A stretch of 43,452 bases of DNA from an uncultured Ellagibacter sp. (GCF_934636505.1 NZ_CAKUAL010000013.1:1-43452), one strand, 5' to 3'. Counted from the stretch's first letter, positions 31,971 to 39,949 are shown. Notes: a model not told the origin generated them from the sequence alone. Numbers and translations are program-made.

Positions 31971-34277
31971 CTACAAATCGAAGTCCATCAACTGGCTGCC
32001 GAAGAATCGGCGCTTCACTTCAAGAAGGTATCCCGTCATCGCGGCATCCTGCAGATCACCCGCGCGCTCTACCACGATATCGATATTATCTTTTGTGAGA
32101 TAGCCCAAATCAAGCATGTCATCCACGACCTGCCGATCATCATGACGCGCCGCCTGCACGATGATGTCGACGAGGTTGCTCCTCATCACGCGATCGCACA
32201 TGCTCCTGTTCGAAGGCGTCATGAGAACGGGGTCTTTCAGCCGCGCGATGATCATCTTGCTCTGGTCGTATAGGCCGATGCCGCCGTCAACCATCGCATC
32301 GTAGCTCGAGCCGCTCACTATCGAGCCGTCGTAATGGTCGAGAATCGCCTCGACGCTCACATGATCGGGGACGCTGAATGCAAGCTCAATCTGCTTAACG
32401 CTCCGGTCAATCTCGGGAAAGCGCACGTCGAAGCTGGTATGACCCTCAATCGGCTCTTCAAGGTCAATGTGGATCAGCTCGATAAAGCACTGGAAAGCAA
32501 GGCCGCGCATTCCCACCAGCTTGATACGGTCGGAAAGGTAGAGCTCGCGAATGTTCCTGTCGCCGTTGAAAGCGTAGGGCGCGATGGCGACAACCTCCTC
32601 GGGGATTCTCACGCATTCCCGAGAATCGGTGTTCACTACGACGCGGGCGTGGCCATTGCTCCATTTCTCGAGCAGCATGCCGCCCTTCTCCTCGTAGCGC
32701 GCATTGCCCTGCGCCACCGTTATCTCGCGAAGTGTCGGCCGGCGCTTTCCATTGTGGGCGTTGTAGGTGACAAGCGCGTTCTCCCCGATCTTCTCAAGCG
32801 AAGCAGGGATATGAAGCGATTCAAGAGCCGTGTCCATGAGCGCCTCAGAACCCATTTCGGTAACACCCTCGGGGACAACGATGCACCGCAGCGCCCGGCA
32901 GCCCTTGCATGCGGCAGCGCCGATAATGTGAACCCCTTCGGGCAGCACCACCTCTTCGAGCGCCGCATGGTTGAGCAGCGCCCCCGGGGCTACCTCCGTC
33001 GTTCCCCTCGCAGCCTCGAATCGCTTCGCCTCGCCATCGAACAAGCACAGCAGCTTCATGCCGTCGCCTTGAAGCTCATAAAGAGCGCCAGATTTATCGA
33101 GCATGAGCCGCGCAGAGCCAGGCTCCATCGTAAACGTCGCACCCTCGCCTGCATAAACCAGCTTCGTCCGCACAGCGATGGGGTAGCCGATTTCAACAAT
33201 GCTGTTCGGAATCCTTAAGCTCGATAGGTTCGTATTGCTGAATGCATCCGCTCCGATGACCCGCAGCCCATCGTTCAATGTGACGCTCTCAAGGGAGACA
33301 CACGCGAAGAACGCGCGCTCCCCAATTTCCCTTAAGGCGGAAGGTGCCTCGAAAGTCCGCACCGCAGTGCGAGAAAAAGCGTAGGGTCCTATTTCCTCGA
33401 CGCTGCTCGGCAGGTCAATCCGCGCTAGCTCGTCAAAGGAGCTGAACGCCTTTCGCGCAATCGTCGTGCACGAGGGAGCAACGGCGTACGAAAACAGGGG
33501 GCACGCAAGCGCCACGAGCGTTTCACCGTCTTTGGAATAGATTGCGGCACCATCGGTCTGCAGCCAAGGATTTTCAGGATCGATCGATATTCCAATCAGC
33601 CGACTTTTCTGGAATGTTCCCGGCTCAACACGGGAAAGCGCCGCGCCGAACTCGACGTACTCGAGATGGGGAATGTCGAACAAGCTCGGTCCAACCTCTT
33701 CCAAAAGCCCCGGCATGCGCAGCCTCGAAAGCGAAGGGCATCCACGAAACCAGTCGGACTCGAAAGTGGCAAGGTTGCGCGGCAGCACAACGCATTCCAA
33801 ACGCTTGCAGAAGCGGAAAGCGCAACCCCCGATAAACTTCACTTCCTCTGGAACGACGATCAACGTCACGTCTTCCAGATTTGAACAGGCATCGGGCGCC
33901 AGCGAGCGAACCGGCAACCCCTCGATCGAATCGGGAATCGCAAGCTCGCCTACAGCATACGAACAGCGCTCAATACGAATCGAAGATTCCGACAGCACGA
34001 CGTATTCCCAATCGGTTCCGACTTCATCAACGAAATGACGAAGCTCAGAAGTACATGCATCCTGAATCGCCTGCGCTCGCAGAGCAGCCTCACGGCGCTC
34101 ACGAATTCGCGCCTCAGTCGAGAGCACCTGCTCCCTTGTCGCCTTTCCGTCATTGAGCGGCATAGGGGTAAAGCCTCCAAAGCTCACATCGAGCTTGCTA
34201 ACATCGAGCGACTTGTTACGATTCACTTGAGCCTTAGCGTAGGCGATATGAGGAATCCCTAATAGACCGTCTGCCAT
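31971..34277 (-). CDS. Cytoplasmic BspA-type leucine-rich-repeat protein
   Basis: A 768-residue protein with no signal peptide. From ~110 to ~620 it has LRR_5 (BspA/TpLRR) repeats of the form LxxVxLPxxVxxIGxxAFxxC, e.g. LARIDLPSSVEEIGPYAFS and LEEVVLPEGVHIIGAAAC. A C-terminal ~130-residue helical part (VDIIVQAARHDDRQVVDDML) looks ankyrin-like. BspA proteins are usually secreted; this one appears intracellular. ATG 34277 has GAGGTG upstream. It is first in an operon with the VWA and MoxR-methyltransferase genes and may supply the target-recognition part. Confidence 0.88.
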   Translation of the reverse strand: MADGLLGIPHIAYAKAQVNRNKSLDVSKLDVSFGGFTPMPLNDGKATREQVLSTEARIRERREAALRAQAIQDACTSELRHFVDEVGTDWEYVVLSESSIRIERCSYAVGELAIPDSIEGLPVRSLAPDACSNLEDVTLIVVPEEVKFIGGCAFRFCKRLECVVLPRNLATFESDWFRGCPSLSRLRMPGLLEEVGPSLFDIPHLEYVEFGAALSRVEPGTFQKSRLIGISIDPENPWLQTDGAAIYSKDGETLVALACPLFSYAVAPSCTTIARKAFSSFDELARIDLPSSVEEIGPYAFSRTAVRTFEAPSALREIGERAFFACVSLESVTLNDGLRVIGADAFSNTNLSSLRIPNSIVEIGYPIAVRTKLVYAGEGATFTMEPGSARLMLDKSGALYELQGDGMKLLCLFDGEAKRFEAARGTTEVAPGALLNHAALEEVVLPEGVHIIGAAACKGCRALRCIVVPEGVTEMGSEALMDTALESLHIPASLEKIGENALVTYNAHNGKRRPTLREITVAQGNARYEEKGGMLLEKWSNGHARVVVNTDSRECVRIPEEVVAIAPYAFNGDRNIRELYLSDRIKLVGMRGLAFQCFIELIHIDLEEPIEGHTSFDVRFPEIDRSVKQIELAFSVPDHVSVEAILDHYDGSIVSGSSYDAMVDGGIGLYDQSKMIIARLKDPVLMTPSNRSMCDRVMRSNLVDIIVQAARHDDRQVVDDMLDLGYLTKDNIDIVVERAGDLQDAAMTGYLLEVKRRFFGSQLMDFDL

Positions 34278-34379
34278 TCCCGCACCTCAAAGCAACTATC
34301 AACTAACGAATGCAATGCGTCGCAAGGGGCAATCCAAGAATAACCCCCGTCCAATCTCATTGCGTACCCCAGAATAGAC

Positions 34380-34413
34380 AAAACGGCCCGACGCGAGGGT
34401 GCCGGGCCGTTTT
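34380..34413. terminator. Strong hairpin between the 34426 gene and the LRR operon
   Basis: AAAACGGCCCG-12 nt-CGGGCCGTTTT: 11-bp perfect stem with T/A flanks, 13 bases past the 34426 gene stop. It insulates the LRR/VWA/MoxR operon from upstream transcription. Confidence 0.85.
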
Positions 34414-34425
34414 CGAAAAATGCGA

Positions 34426-34761
34426 TTACTTTCGGGGAACGCCTGCGGGGTCGACCGGGCGACGAGAGGAAATCTCATCGCCAAACGTGATGCAATAGCG
34501 CATACCCTTGAGGGTTACGTACAAGCAGGCAATCTCGTGCTTCCCACCCTTGTTGAATACCTCGTAGGTCAGCATCTCGCGATCAATCATCGGTTGATAA
34601 ATTTCACTGTCGACAACCTTCTCAAGCAACATGTTCGTCGCCTCGCGGCCAAGCTCGTCCTGCTTCAAAGCGATGTTGTACAGAATATCTTCCTGAGCTT
34701 CCGTAAGACGCCCGAGCTCTTCAACTTCAGCGCGAATTTCCTCTTCATTCGTCATAGCCAT
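34426..34761 (-). CDS. Small hypothetical protein next to the molybdoenzyme operon
   Basis: A 111-residue acidic helical protein (NEEEIRAEVEELGRLTEAQ) with a more hydrophobic end (HEIACLYVTLKGMRYCITFGDE). AAGGAGG lies upstream of ATG 34761. It has its own terminator and is separated from the molybdoenzyme operon by another, so it is a monocistron. No family is recognised. Confidence 0.72.
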   Translation of the reverse strand: MAMTNEEEIRAEVEELGRLTEAQEDILYNIALKQDELGREATNMLLEKVVDSEIYQPMIDREMLTYEVFNKGGKHEIACLYVTLKGMRYCITFGDEISSRRPVDPAGVPRK

Positions 34762-34907
34762 ATCGAAAGCAATCCTCCTTGAGTAGGTAGCGCGAAAACG
34801 CATAACTCTGCTGATGGAAGTATCTTAGCATTGGAAAATCGCCATTTGAGCAGGTCGAAGCTAGTGGAACAGTATGGCTGAAATCGTTTCATCCGCATTT
34901 TCGGGAC

Positions 34908-34940
34908 AAAAAAAGAACCCCTTCTTACGAAGAGGTTCTT
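34908..34940 (-). terminator. Intrinsic terminator of the molybdoenzyme operon
   Basis: On the minus strand AAGAACC...GGTTCTT (extended by a GAAG/CTTC inner stem) is followed by TTTTTTTG, 46 bases past the last gene of the operon. Confidence 0.9.
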
Positions 34941-34986
34941 AAGCGAGCTTAAATCAGGCCCCTAGAAAAACATCCCCTAGAGGGAA

Positions 34987-35262
34987 CTAGATGCCGTTGT
35001 AGCCCTTCGAAGGATCGGAGTCGCCAACGCCATTAGCGGTGTCGCCAGCTTCATTGCCGGTACGCTTCGTAGAGGTGTATCCACCCCAAGCGCGAGCAAT
35101 GAACTTGTCCTTCACGAAGAAGATCTGAGCCTTCATGAGGTCAGCCTGAGCAATGCCGTGCTCAGCGAGGACTTCGTCCTTGCTCTTGCCAGCCTCGAGG
35201 CCTGCGTTCAGCTCAGCAGCTGCAGCAGCAGCGTCGAGCTCAAAAAATTCATCGCGGGTCAT
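34987..35262 (-). CDS. Third small protein of the molybdoenzyme operon
   Basis: A 91-residue protein. The ATG at 35262 has AGGAGG eight bases upstream, so I reject the earlier in-frame start. An Ala-rich acidic N-terminal helix (FFELDAAAAAAELNAGLEAG) is followed by a motif MKAQIFFVKDKFIARAWGGY and a Gly/Asp-rich tail. It has no Cys and no recognised family. It is the last gene of the operon after the small subunit, 83 bases away, and ends at a strong terminator. It may be a structural subunit or a dedicated maturation factor. Confidence 0.8.
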   Translation of the reverse strand: MTRDEFFELDAAAAAAELNAGLEAGKSKDEVLAEHGIAQADLMKAQIFFVKDKFIARAWGGYTSTKRTGNEAGDTANGVGDSDPSKGYNGI

Positions 35263-35345
35263 GTTATCCCTCCTTATTGGTCTATCACACGATGCCGTGG
35301 TCGCCAGTCGCCTAGCGACCACGGACATCTTAACACACTAAAGAG

Positions 35346-35705
35346 TTACAGCTGGAAGAGAACCATCGGACGATCGAACTCTGCCATCTTGGCGATCATG
35401 TCCTCGAGGGTACCGTAGTACATCGAAGCGGACTCGTCGACCTGGACAGCGAGCGGACGCTGACCGGCCTTGTCGCCATTGGTTCCCCAATGCTCGGAGA
35501 AGATGGACGTCGGGCAAGGAATGTAGAACCACTCCCAAGCGTCGCCGTCATTACCTTCGCCCTTCTTGAAGGGACCAACCTGAACTTCCTTGATACCGAA
35601 CTGTTCGAGAGGAAGGCCAAGCTCTTCTTTGCAGCCGATCTCGGCGGCATGGTTACCGGAGTAGTACGTGTAGTCTACGAGCAGTGCGTACTTCTGATCT
35701 GCCAT
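35346..35705 (-). CDS. Small subunit with degenerate ferredoxin motifs (Fe-S ligands lost)
   Basis: A 119-residue protein matching DmsB-type iron-sulfur subunits in order and spacing but not in ligands. DYTYYSGNHAAEIGCKEE keeps the CxxCxxCxxxC spacing at Y15, N18, A21 and C25; only the last Cys remains. At the C-terminus PLAVQVDESASMYYG follows a PxCVxxCxxxCMYYG pattern with A86, D90 and S94 in place of Cys. The middle of usual subunits is missing, hence the short length. AAAGGAAG precedes the ATG. It lies 17 bases after the molybdopterin subunit. Electron transfer through clusters is not expected. Confidence 0.85.
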   Translation of the reverse strand: MADQKYALLVDYTYYSGNHAAEIGCKEELGLPLEQFGIKEVQVGPFKKGEGNDGDAWEWFYIPCPTSIFSEHWGTNGDKAGQRPLAVQVDESASMYYGTLEDMIAKMAEFDRPMVLFQL

Positions 35706-35722
35706 TTATGCCACTTCCTTTC

Positions 35723-38038
35723 TTAGTCGTCGGAGTTCAGGCTATGGACGCGGCGGATGTTGCACATAACACCCTTGTACGGAGCGCCAAAGCCAAGCTT
35801 ACCAATGTTCTGATGCGGCACGAGGCTGTTGAAGTTGGACTTCCAAACGCCGAACAGGTTGGGCTCTTCGCCGTCCTGCTCAGGGAACCACCAGCCGTGA
35901 GCGCAGTTGAGGATACCAGGCTTCATGACCGGCGTGATCTCAGCCTTGAAGCGAGCCTCGCCGAACATGTTGTAGACCTCGATCCAGTCACCGTCGGTCA
36001 CATCGTACTCTGCAGCGGTCTCAGGATTGATCTGGCACCACGGCCACGGATCAATCTGGCGCAGGGACGGAACCTGACGATGCTCAGAATGGAAGGAGCT
36101 GTAGCGACGAGAACCAGAGGTGGTGATCAGAGGATACTGACCAGCCAAGTCGGGCTTGCTGATCGGGCTGTAGTTCGGCTCCTCGTAGTACGGCAGCGGA
36201 TCCTCGCCCCAGGATTCGTAAAGAATCGAGTAGGCTTCGATCTGACCGGTAATGGTGTTGAAGCCGGGAGCGCCGTCGAAGCGGAGCATGCCCTTCGCGT
36301 ACTTCTCGTACTCGAAGCCATGAGCACCAGGCTGATAAAGGCCGAGCTCCTGGAAGGTCTTCCAGTCGAAACCGAGTTCCTTGAGCTGATCGCTGAAGAA
36401 GTCTTCGACTGCCTGCTGCAGCGCAGGAAGGTCAAGCGACTTGCCGTCTGCAGGCTTGTACCACGGCCACCACTCGGGGTTGAGGCGCTGACCGAACATG
36501 AGGCAGATCTCGATGTCGGACTTGCACTCGCCAACCGTGAGAGCCTTGTTCATGGGGCCCATGAACACGGTGTTGCGGCCATAGTGGGTGAGGACGATGC
36601 CGTCATGCTCAGCCCAGGTGGACATGGGCAGGAAGTAGTCACCAAGAGCCATGGAAGTCGGCGTCTGGGTGAGGTCCTGGATGACGACGAACTCGAGCTT
36701 CTGGAGAGCCTTGTGCCAACGCTTCGGCTGAGCGGAGCAGGTCGGCGTCAGGAAGTTGGAGCTGTTGAACCAGCCCATCTTCAGAGCGTACGGCTGATCC
36801 GTCTCCATGGTGTTCAGGGTCTCGTCAGGCTGGGTGGTAGCCATGCCGGTGGACAGGCCAGGCCACTGCGCAGCACCGATACGCTTCGACCAAACTTCGT
36901 CGGTCATAGCGCCGCGCTGCTCCATGCGCCACTTGCCGAGAAGTGCCGACGGAGGACCAAGGGTAAGTCCGCCAGGACGGTCGATAGAACCGCACATAGC
37001 AGCCAGGATGATGAAGGACTGGGACAGCTGAACGCCGTTCTTGTTCTGGTCGAACGCCAGACCCCAAGCCCAACCGATAGGACGCTCGGTGCCGATGATG
37101 TGGGCGACGCGCTTGATTTCCTCAGCGTCGACCGTGGTAATCTCGGCGACCTTGTCCACGGGGTACTCAGCAGCACGAGCCTTCAGCTCGTCAACGCCGT
37201 AGATCCAGTTCTCGACGAACTCGTGATCGTACTCATCGTTCTCGAAGAGGAGGTTGATGAGGCCGAGGGCGAGAGCCGTGTCGGTCTGCGGACGAACCTG
37301 CAGGTTGATGTTGCCATCATGAGCGCCGACCCAGGTGATGCGGGGGTCGACAGAGATGATGTGCGTGCCAAGCTTCATCATGTCGACGAGGCAGTGGCCG
37401 AAGAAACCGTCGCCGTTAGAGGGCAGCGGCTCCTTGCCCCAAACCACAACCCACTTGGACAGCGTGTAACGCGGGTCATGATAAGAACCGGGCAGATGAC
37501 CAGCGTAGTCGAGCTCAGGATAGCCTGCGCCGAGCACGTAGTCAGAGATGGAGCAACGAGGACCGTAGCAGGACCAGCCGGACTGCGTGTAGCAGCAGTT
37601 GGGGGACTGCAGAACGGAGAACGTCAGCGCGTAGTAGTAGATGCAAGCCTCACGGCCGGTACCACCGAAGCAAACGATGGACTCAGGACCGTAGGTGTTC
37701 TGGAAGTAACGGACCTTCTCGCAGATCGTGTCCATTGCCTCGTCCCAAGTGGTGCGCTCCCACTTGTCCTTGCCGCGATCTTCGAACGCACGCTTCATCG
37801 GGTAGATGACGCGATTCGGAGAATGGGTGTACTCACGAAGAGCAAGGTTCATGGCGTTAACACGACCAGTGGTGATCGGGTTATCGTCGTCGCCTTCGAT
37901 ACGGATGAGCTGATCGCCCTTCGTAACGACCTTGACACCGTATCCAACCGGGTGAGATCCCGGAGGAGACCAAGTGTTGCTACGAGTGACTACGGTACCG
38001 TCTTCAAGCTCGGTACGCCACTGCTTACCATATGCCAT
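35723..38038 (-). CDS. Molybdopterin enzyme of the transhydroxylase/dehydroxylase type, no cluster motif
   Basis: A 771-residue bis-MGD enzyme. The region NTWSPPGSHPVGYGVKV (21-37) lies where relatives carry cysteines of an N-terminal [4Fe-4S] cluster; N21, S28 and Y33 stand instead, and the first Cys is at 106. Motifs SGWSCYGPRC, IISVDPRITW, NINLQVRPQTDTALALGL and GWWFPEQ place it with pyrogallol-phloroglucinol transhydroxylase large subunits and Eggerthella-type catechol dehydroxylases. There is no Tat signal, so it is cytoplasmic. GGAAGGAAG precedes ATG 38038. It leads a three-gene operon. The substrate cannot be read from sequence; a non-redox or hydroxyl-transfer reaction on a phenol is my guess. 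Confidence 0.9.
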   Translation of the reverse strand: MAYGKQWRTELEDGTVVTRSNTWSPPGSHPVGYGVKVVTKGDQLIRIEGDDDNPITTGRVNAMNLALREYTHSPNRVIYPMKRAFEDRGKDKWERTTWDEAMDTICEKVRYFQNTYGPESIVCFGGTGREACIYYYALTFSVLQSPNCCYTQSGWSCYGPRCSISDYVLGAGYPELDYAGHLPGSYHDPRYTLSKWVVVWGKEPLPSNGDGFFGHCLVDMMKLGTHIISVDPRITWVGAHDGNINLQVRPQTDTALALGLINLLFENDEYDHEFVENWIYGVDELKARAAEYPVDKVAEITTVDAEEIKRVAHIIGTERPIGWAWGLAFDQNKNGVQLSQSFIILAAMCGSIDRPGGLTLGPPSALLGKWRMEQRGAMTDEVWSKRIGAAQWPGLSTGMATTQPDETLNTMETDQPYALKMGWFNSSNFLTPTCSAQPKRWHKALQKLEFVVIQDLTQTPTSMALGDYFLPMSTWAEHDGIVLTHYGRNTVFMGPMNKALTVGECKSDIEICLMFGQRLNPEWWPWYKPADGKSLDLPALQQAVEDFFSDQLKELGFDWKTFQELGLYQPGAHGFEYEKYAKGMLRFDGAPGFNTITGQIEAYSILYESWGEDPLPYYEEPNYSPISKPDLAGQYPLITTSGSRRYSSFHSEHRQVPSLRQIDPWPWCQINPETAAEYDVTDGDWIEVYNMFGEARFKAEITPVMKPGILNCAHGWWFPEQDGEEPNLFGVWKSNFNSLVPHQNIGKLGFGAPYKGVMCNIRRVHSLNSDD

Positions 38039-38187
38039 AGTCTTCTTCCTTCCTTTTCCCTCGCCAATTTCTTTCTCCACATTTACCGAGCGGGGTCGCT
38101 TGGAAGCCGCTGTCTTGCTTCCTTGCGTCACCGCCTCAAGGCACGTTTCATATTAGAGACATTACGGGGCTTGGAATCGAATCAGCG

Positions 38188-38243
38188 GGTTGTTTTTGGG
38201 CAGTTCAACCTCATCCTGCTAGGTTGATTTTCGTAATCCAACC
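38188..38243. promoter_or_regulatory. Alternating GGTTG/CAACC box array
   Basis: GGTTG (38188), CAACC (38206), GGTTG (38222) and CAACC (38239) start 18, 16 and 17 bases apart, 150-205 bases upstream of the molybdoenzyme start. The layout suggests two or more dimeric regulator sites. Confidence 0.45.
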
Positions 38244-38442
38244 CTCTATTTCCCCTGGTCATAAAAAATTCCGCGAACGGCATGTCCATTTTTCAACTTT
38301 TTGGCATTTCACGTCCCTCCCCTGAAATCGGGTAGGAAAAGGCGCGGAATCACACGCTGCATGACACCATCCATTGGTACAATAAGAAGTGGTATTCATG
38401 CTGTCTGATACCAATTACGTATGAAGATATCCACGTCACGTC

Positions 38443-38470
38443 CCGGGCCTGATTCGCGGCCCGGTTTTTT
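38443..38470 (+). terminator. Leader terminator (attenuator candidate) before the 38486 gene
   Basis: CCGGGCC-8 nt-GGCCCGG then TTTTTT (38465-38470), directly followed by the ribosome site GGGGAGG (38471-38477) and the ATG at 38486. No plus-strand gene lies upstream, so it appears to act inside the leader. Upstream GGTAT/ATACC and TTGGTA/TACCAA can form alternative stems. Confidence 0.6.
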
Positions 38471-38485
38471 GGGGAGGAACGCACT

Positions 38486-39262
38486 ATGGCCACTCAGCAA
38501 TTCACCCTTACTTCTTACGATCCCGTTTACGCGATCGCCGAGGAAGTCCGCATTCCGGAGGACACAATCCGCGAGACCGCTGTCCGCTGGCTTGAGATCA
38601 ACATCTGCAAGGAGGGCGAGAAGGCGAAGCTCACCGACGGCTGGGTCAACGCCCACTGCGAAGATTTCAAGTCGGTCGACGAGCTCTTGATTTTCATCCG
38701 CTACAACATGTACCGCGACAATCGCGAGGTTCAGGAGCTTGCCGACCAGGACGCTATCTGCAAGGAGCTCTCTAAGCGCCTCGTCGAGGAACTTCCCGCC
38801 GACCTCGTGGAGAACTCCCTCTATGCGTCTACGATGCGCATGGAAGAGATGATCAGCCGTCAAGGCATGACGAAGGAAGAGTTCTGCGAGCAGCGCGGCA
38901 TCACGCCCGAGCAGCTCGACGCCGACGTTCGCGAGCGCACCATCCAGAGTCTGAAGGAAGACTCCGCCCTGGCCGCATACGCCGACCATGCCAACTACAC
39001 GCTCGAGGCCGAGGACTTCTACGCCATCATTCCGGGCGACTCCATTCAGGACAAGGCTTACAAGCGCCGTCAGATCGAGCTTGATGGACGACTTCCCCAA
39101 ATGGAGGAATACGCCCGCAAGACCAAGGCGTTGAAGGAAATCATGGAGAACGCCATGATCAAGCGCAAGGCAACCGACACCGAATGGCTGCGCTACGGCG
39201 ACACGAGCAAGGACGTGCTGAACGCGAACAAGCAGTTCCCCGAGAACTTCGTCACGCTGTAA
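38486..39262 (+). CDS. Trigger-factor C-domain-like protein divergent from the molybdoenzyme
   Basis: A 258-residue soluble, helical, acidic protein. Residues ~95-180 (RLVEELPADLVENSLYAST, MISRQGMTKEEFCEQRGIT, RERTIQSLKEDSALAAYADH) resemble the helical chaperone C-domain of trigger factor, without the ribosome-binding N-domain or PPIase domain. The first 85 residues are not recognised. GGGGAGG precedes the ATG. It is divergent from the molybdoenzyme and next to FKBP and trigger factor. I infer a client-specific chaperone, possibly for the molybdoenzyme; this is not proven. Confidence 0.75.
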   Translation: MATQQFTLTSYDPVYAIAEEVRIPEDTIRETAVRWLEINICKEGEKAKLTDGWVNAHCEDFKSVDELLIFIRYNMYRDNREVQELADQDAICKELSKRLVEELPADLVENSLYASTMRMEEMISRQGMTKEEFCEQRGITPEQLDADVRERTIQSLKEDSALAAYADHANYTLEAEDFYAIIPGDSIQDKAYKRRQIELDGRLPQMEEYARKTKALKEIMENAMIKRKATDTEWLRYGDTSKDVLNANKQFPENFVTL

Positions 39263-39287
39263 GCGCCTCTACACTCCCCCAGCATGC

Positions 39288-39318
39288 AAAAGCCGCTGCA
39301 TAAACTGCAGCGGCTTTT
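39288..39318 (+). terminator. Intrinsic terminator of the 38486 gene
   Basis: AAAAGCCGCTGCA-5 nt-TGCAGCGGCTTTT, 13-bp perfect stem, 25 bases past the stop. Confidence 0.92.
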
Positions 39319-39361
39319 CTTTCGCCTGAGCGAGGCTCTGTTTGGCTCGTATAGCCACAGG

Positions 39362-39391
39362 AAGGCCCCCGCATTGAACTGCGAGGGCCTT
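39362..39391 (-). terminator. Terminator of the FKBP/trigger factor genes
   Basis: AAGGCCC...GGGCCTT with inner CGCA/TGCG pairing, 39 bases past the FKBP stop; T/A runs on either side allow action on both strands. Confidence 0.7.
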
Positions 39392-39430
39392 TTGTTTCAC
39401 TTGAAATGGAAGTGCTGCTTCGGCAATGCG

Positions 39431-39949
39431 CTATCGGTAGGATTCGCCTTGGTCGCCGCCGAGGAGCTTCGACTGCTCCTTCATGTGCTGGCGCTTCTCG
39501 TGCTCCGAGATGAAGTTCTCAGGTGCCGCCTCAACGCTCTTGATCTCTACCTCGAAGGTGAGGTCCTTACCTGCGAGCGGGTGGTTCAGGTCGAACTTGG
39601 CGTTGCCGCCCTCGATCTCGATAACGGTGCCAAGCGTCGGTTCACCCTCGTCGTTGGCCATCCACAAGCGAGAGCCCACTTTGATGTCGCGCTTGGGGAT
39701 CTGGTGCGTCGGGATGACGACGACGTAATCATCGAGGTACTCGCCATACGCCTCGTACTGGTCGACGGTGAACGTTTTCTTCTCGCCTTCGACACCTTCC
39801 ATGGCGAGGATTTCCTTCTCGAAACCGTCGATCGCCATGTCCATGCCCGTTTGGAAAACCATGGGGTTCTCCTCGGTTGCATAACCGAAAACGGTGCCAT
39901 CTTCCAACTTGCCCGTGTACACGAGCGTTACAGTAGATCCAAGATCCAT
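39431..39949 (-). CDS. SlyD-type FKBP peptidyl-prolyl isomerase
   Basis: A 172-residue protein with an FKBP fold containing an inserted flap: VTLVYTGKLEDGTVFGYA, then PMVFQTGMDMAIDGFEKEIL, the IF-domain region (EAYGEYLDDYVVVIPTHQIP) and FDLNHPLAGKDLTFEVEI. These are SlyD hallmarks; the C-terminal His-rich metal tail of E. coli SlyD is absent. GGGAG stands 6 bases before ATG 39949 (MDLGSTV) and directly abuts the alternative ATG 39955. It follows trigger factor by 65 bases, forming a folding-helper pair. SlyD relatives in other bacteria assist metalloenzyme maturation. Confidence 0.92.
   Translation of the reverse strand: MDLGSTVTLVYTGKLEDGTVFGYATEENPMVFQTGMDMAIDGFEKEILAMEGVEGEKKTFTVDQYEAYGEYLDDYVVVIPTHQIPKRDIKVGSRLWMANDEGEPTLGTVIEIEGGNAKFDLNHPLAGKDLTFEVEIKSVEAAPENFISEHEKRQHMKEQSKLLGGDQGESYR

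Larger units (their letters stand above)
38039..38485. promoter_or_regulatory. 447-bp divergent control region
   Basis: Contains the leader of the molybdoenzyme operon (minus) and of the 38486 gene (plus). No gene is seen. The right part is AT-rich, with a leader terminator just before the 38486 ribosome site; the left part holds alternating GGTTG/CAACC boxes. Confidence 0.7.
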
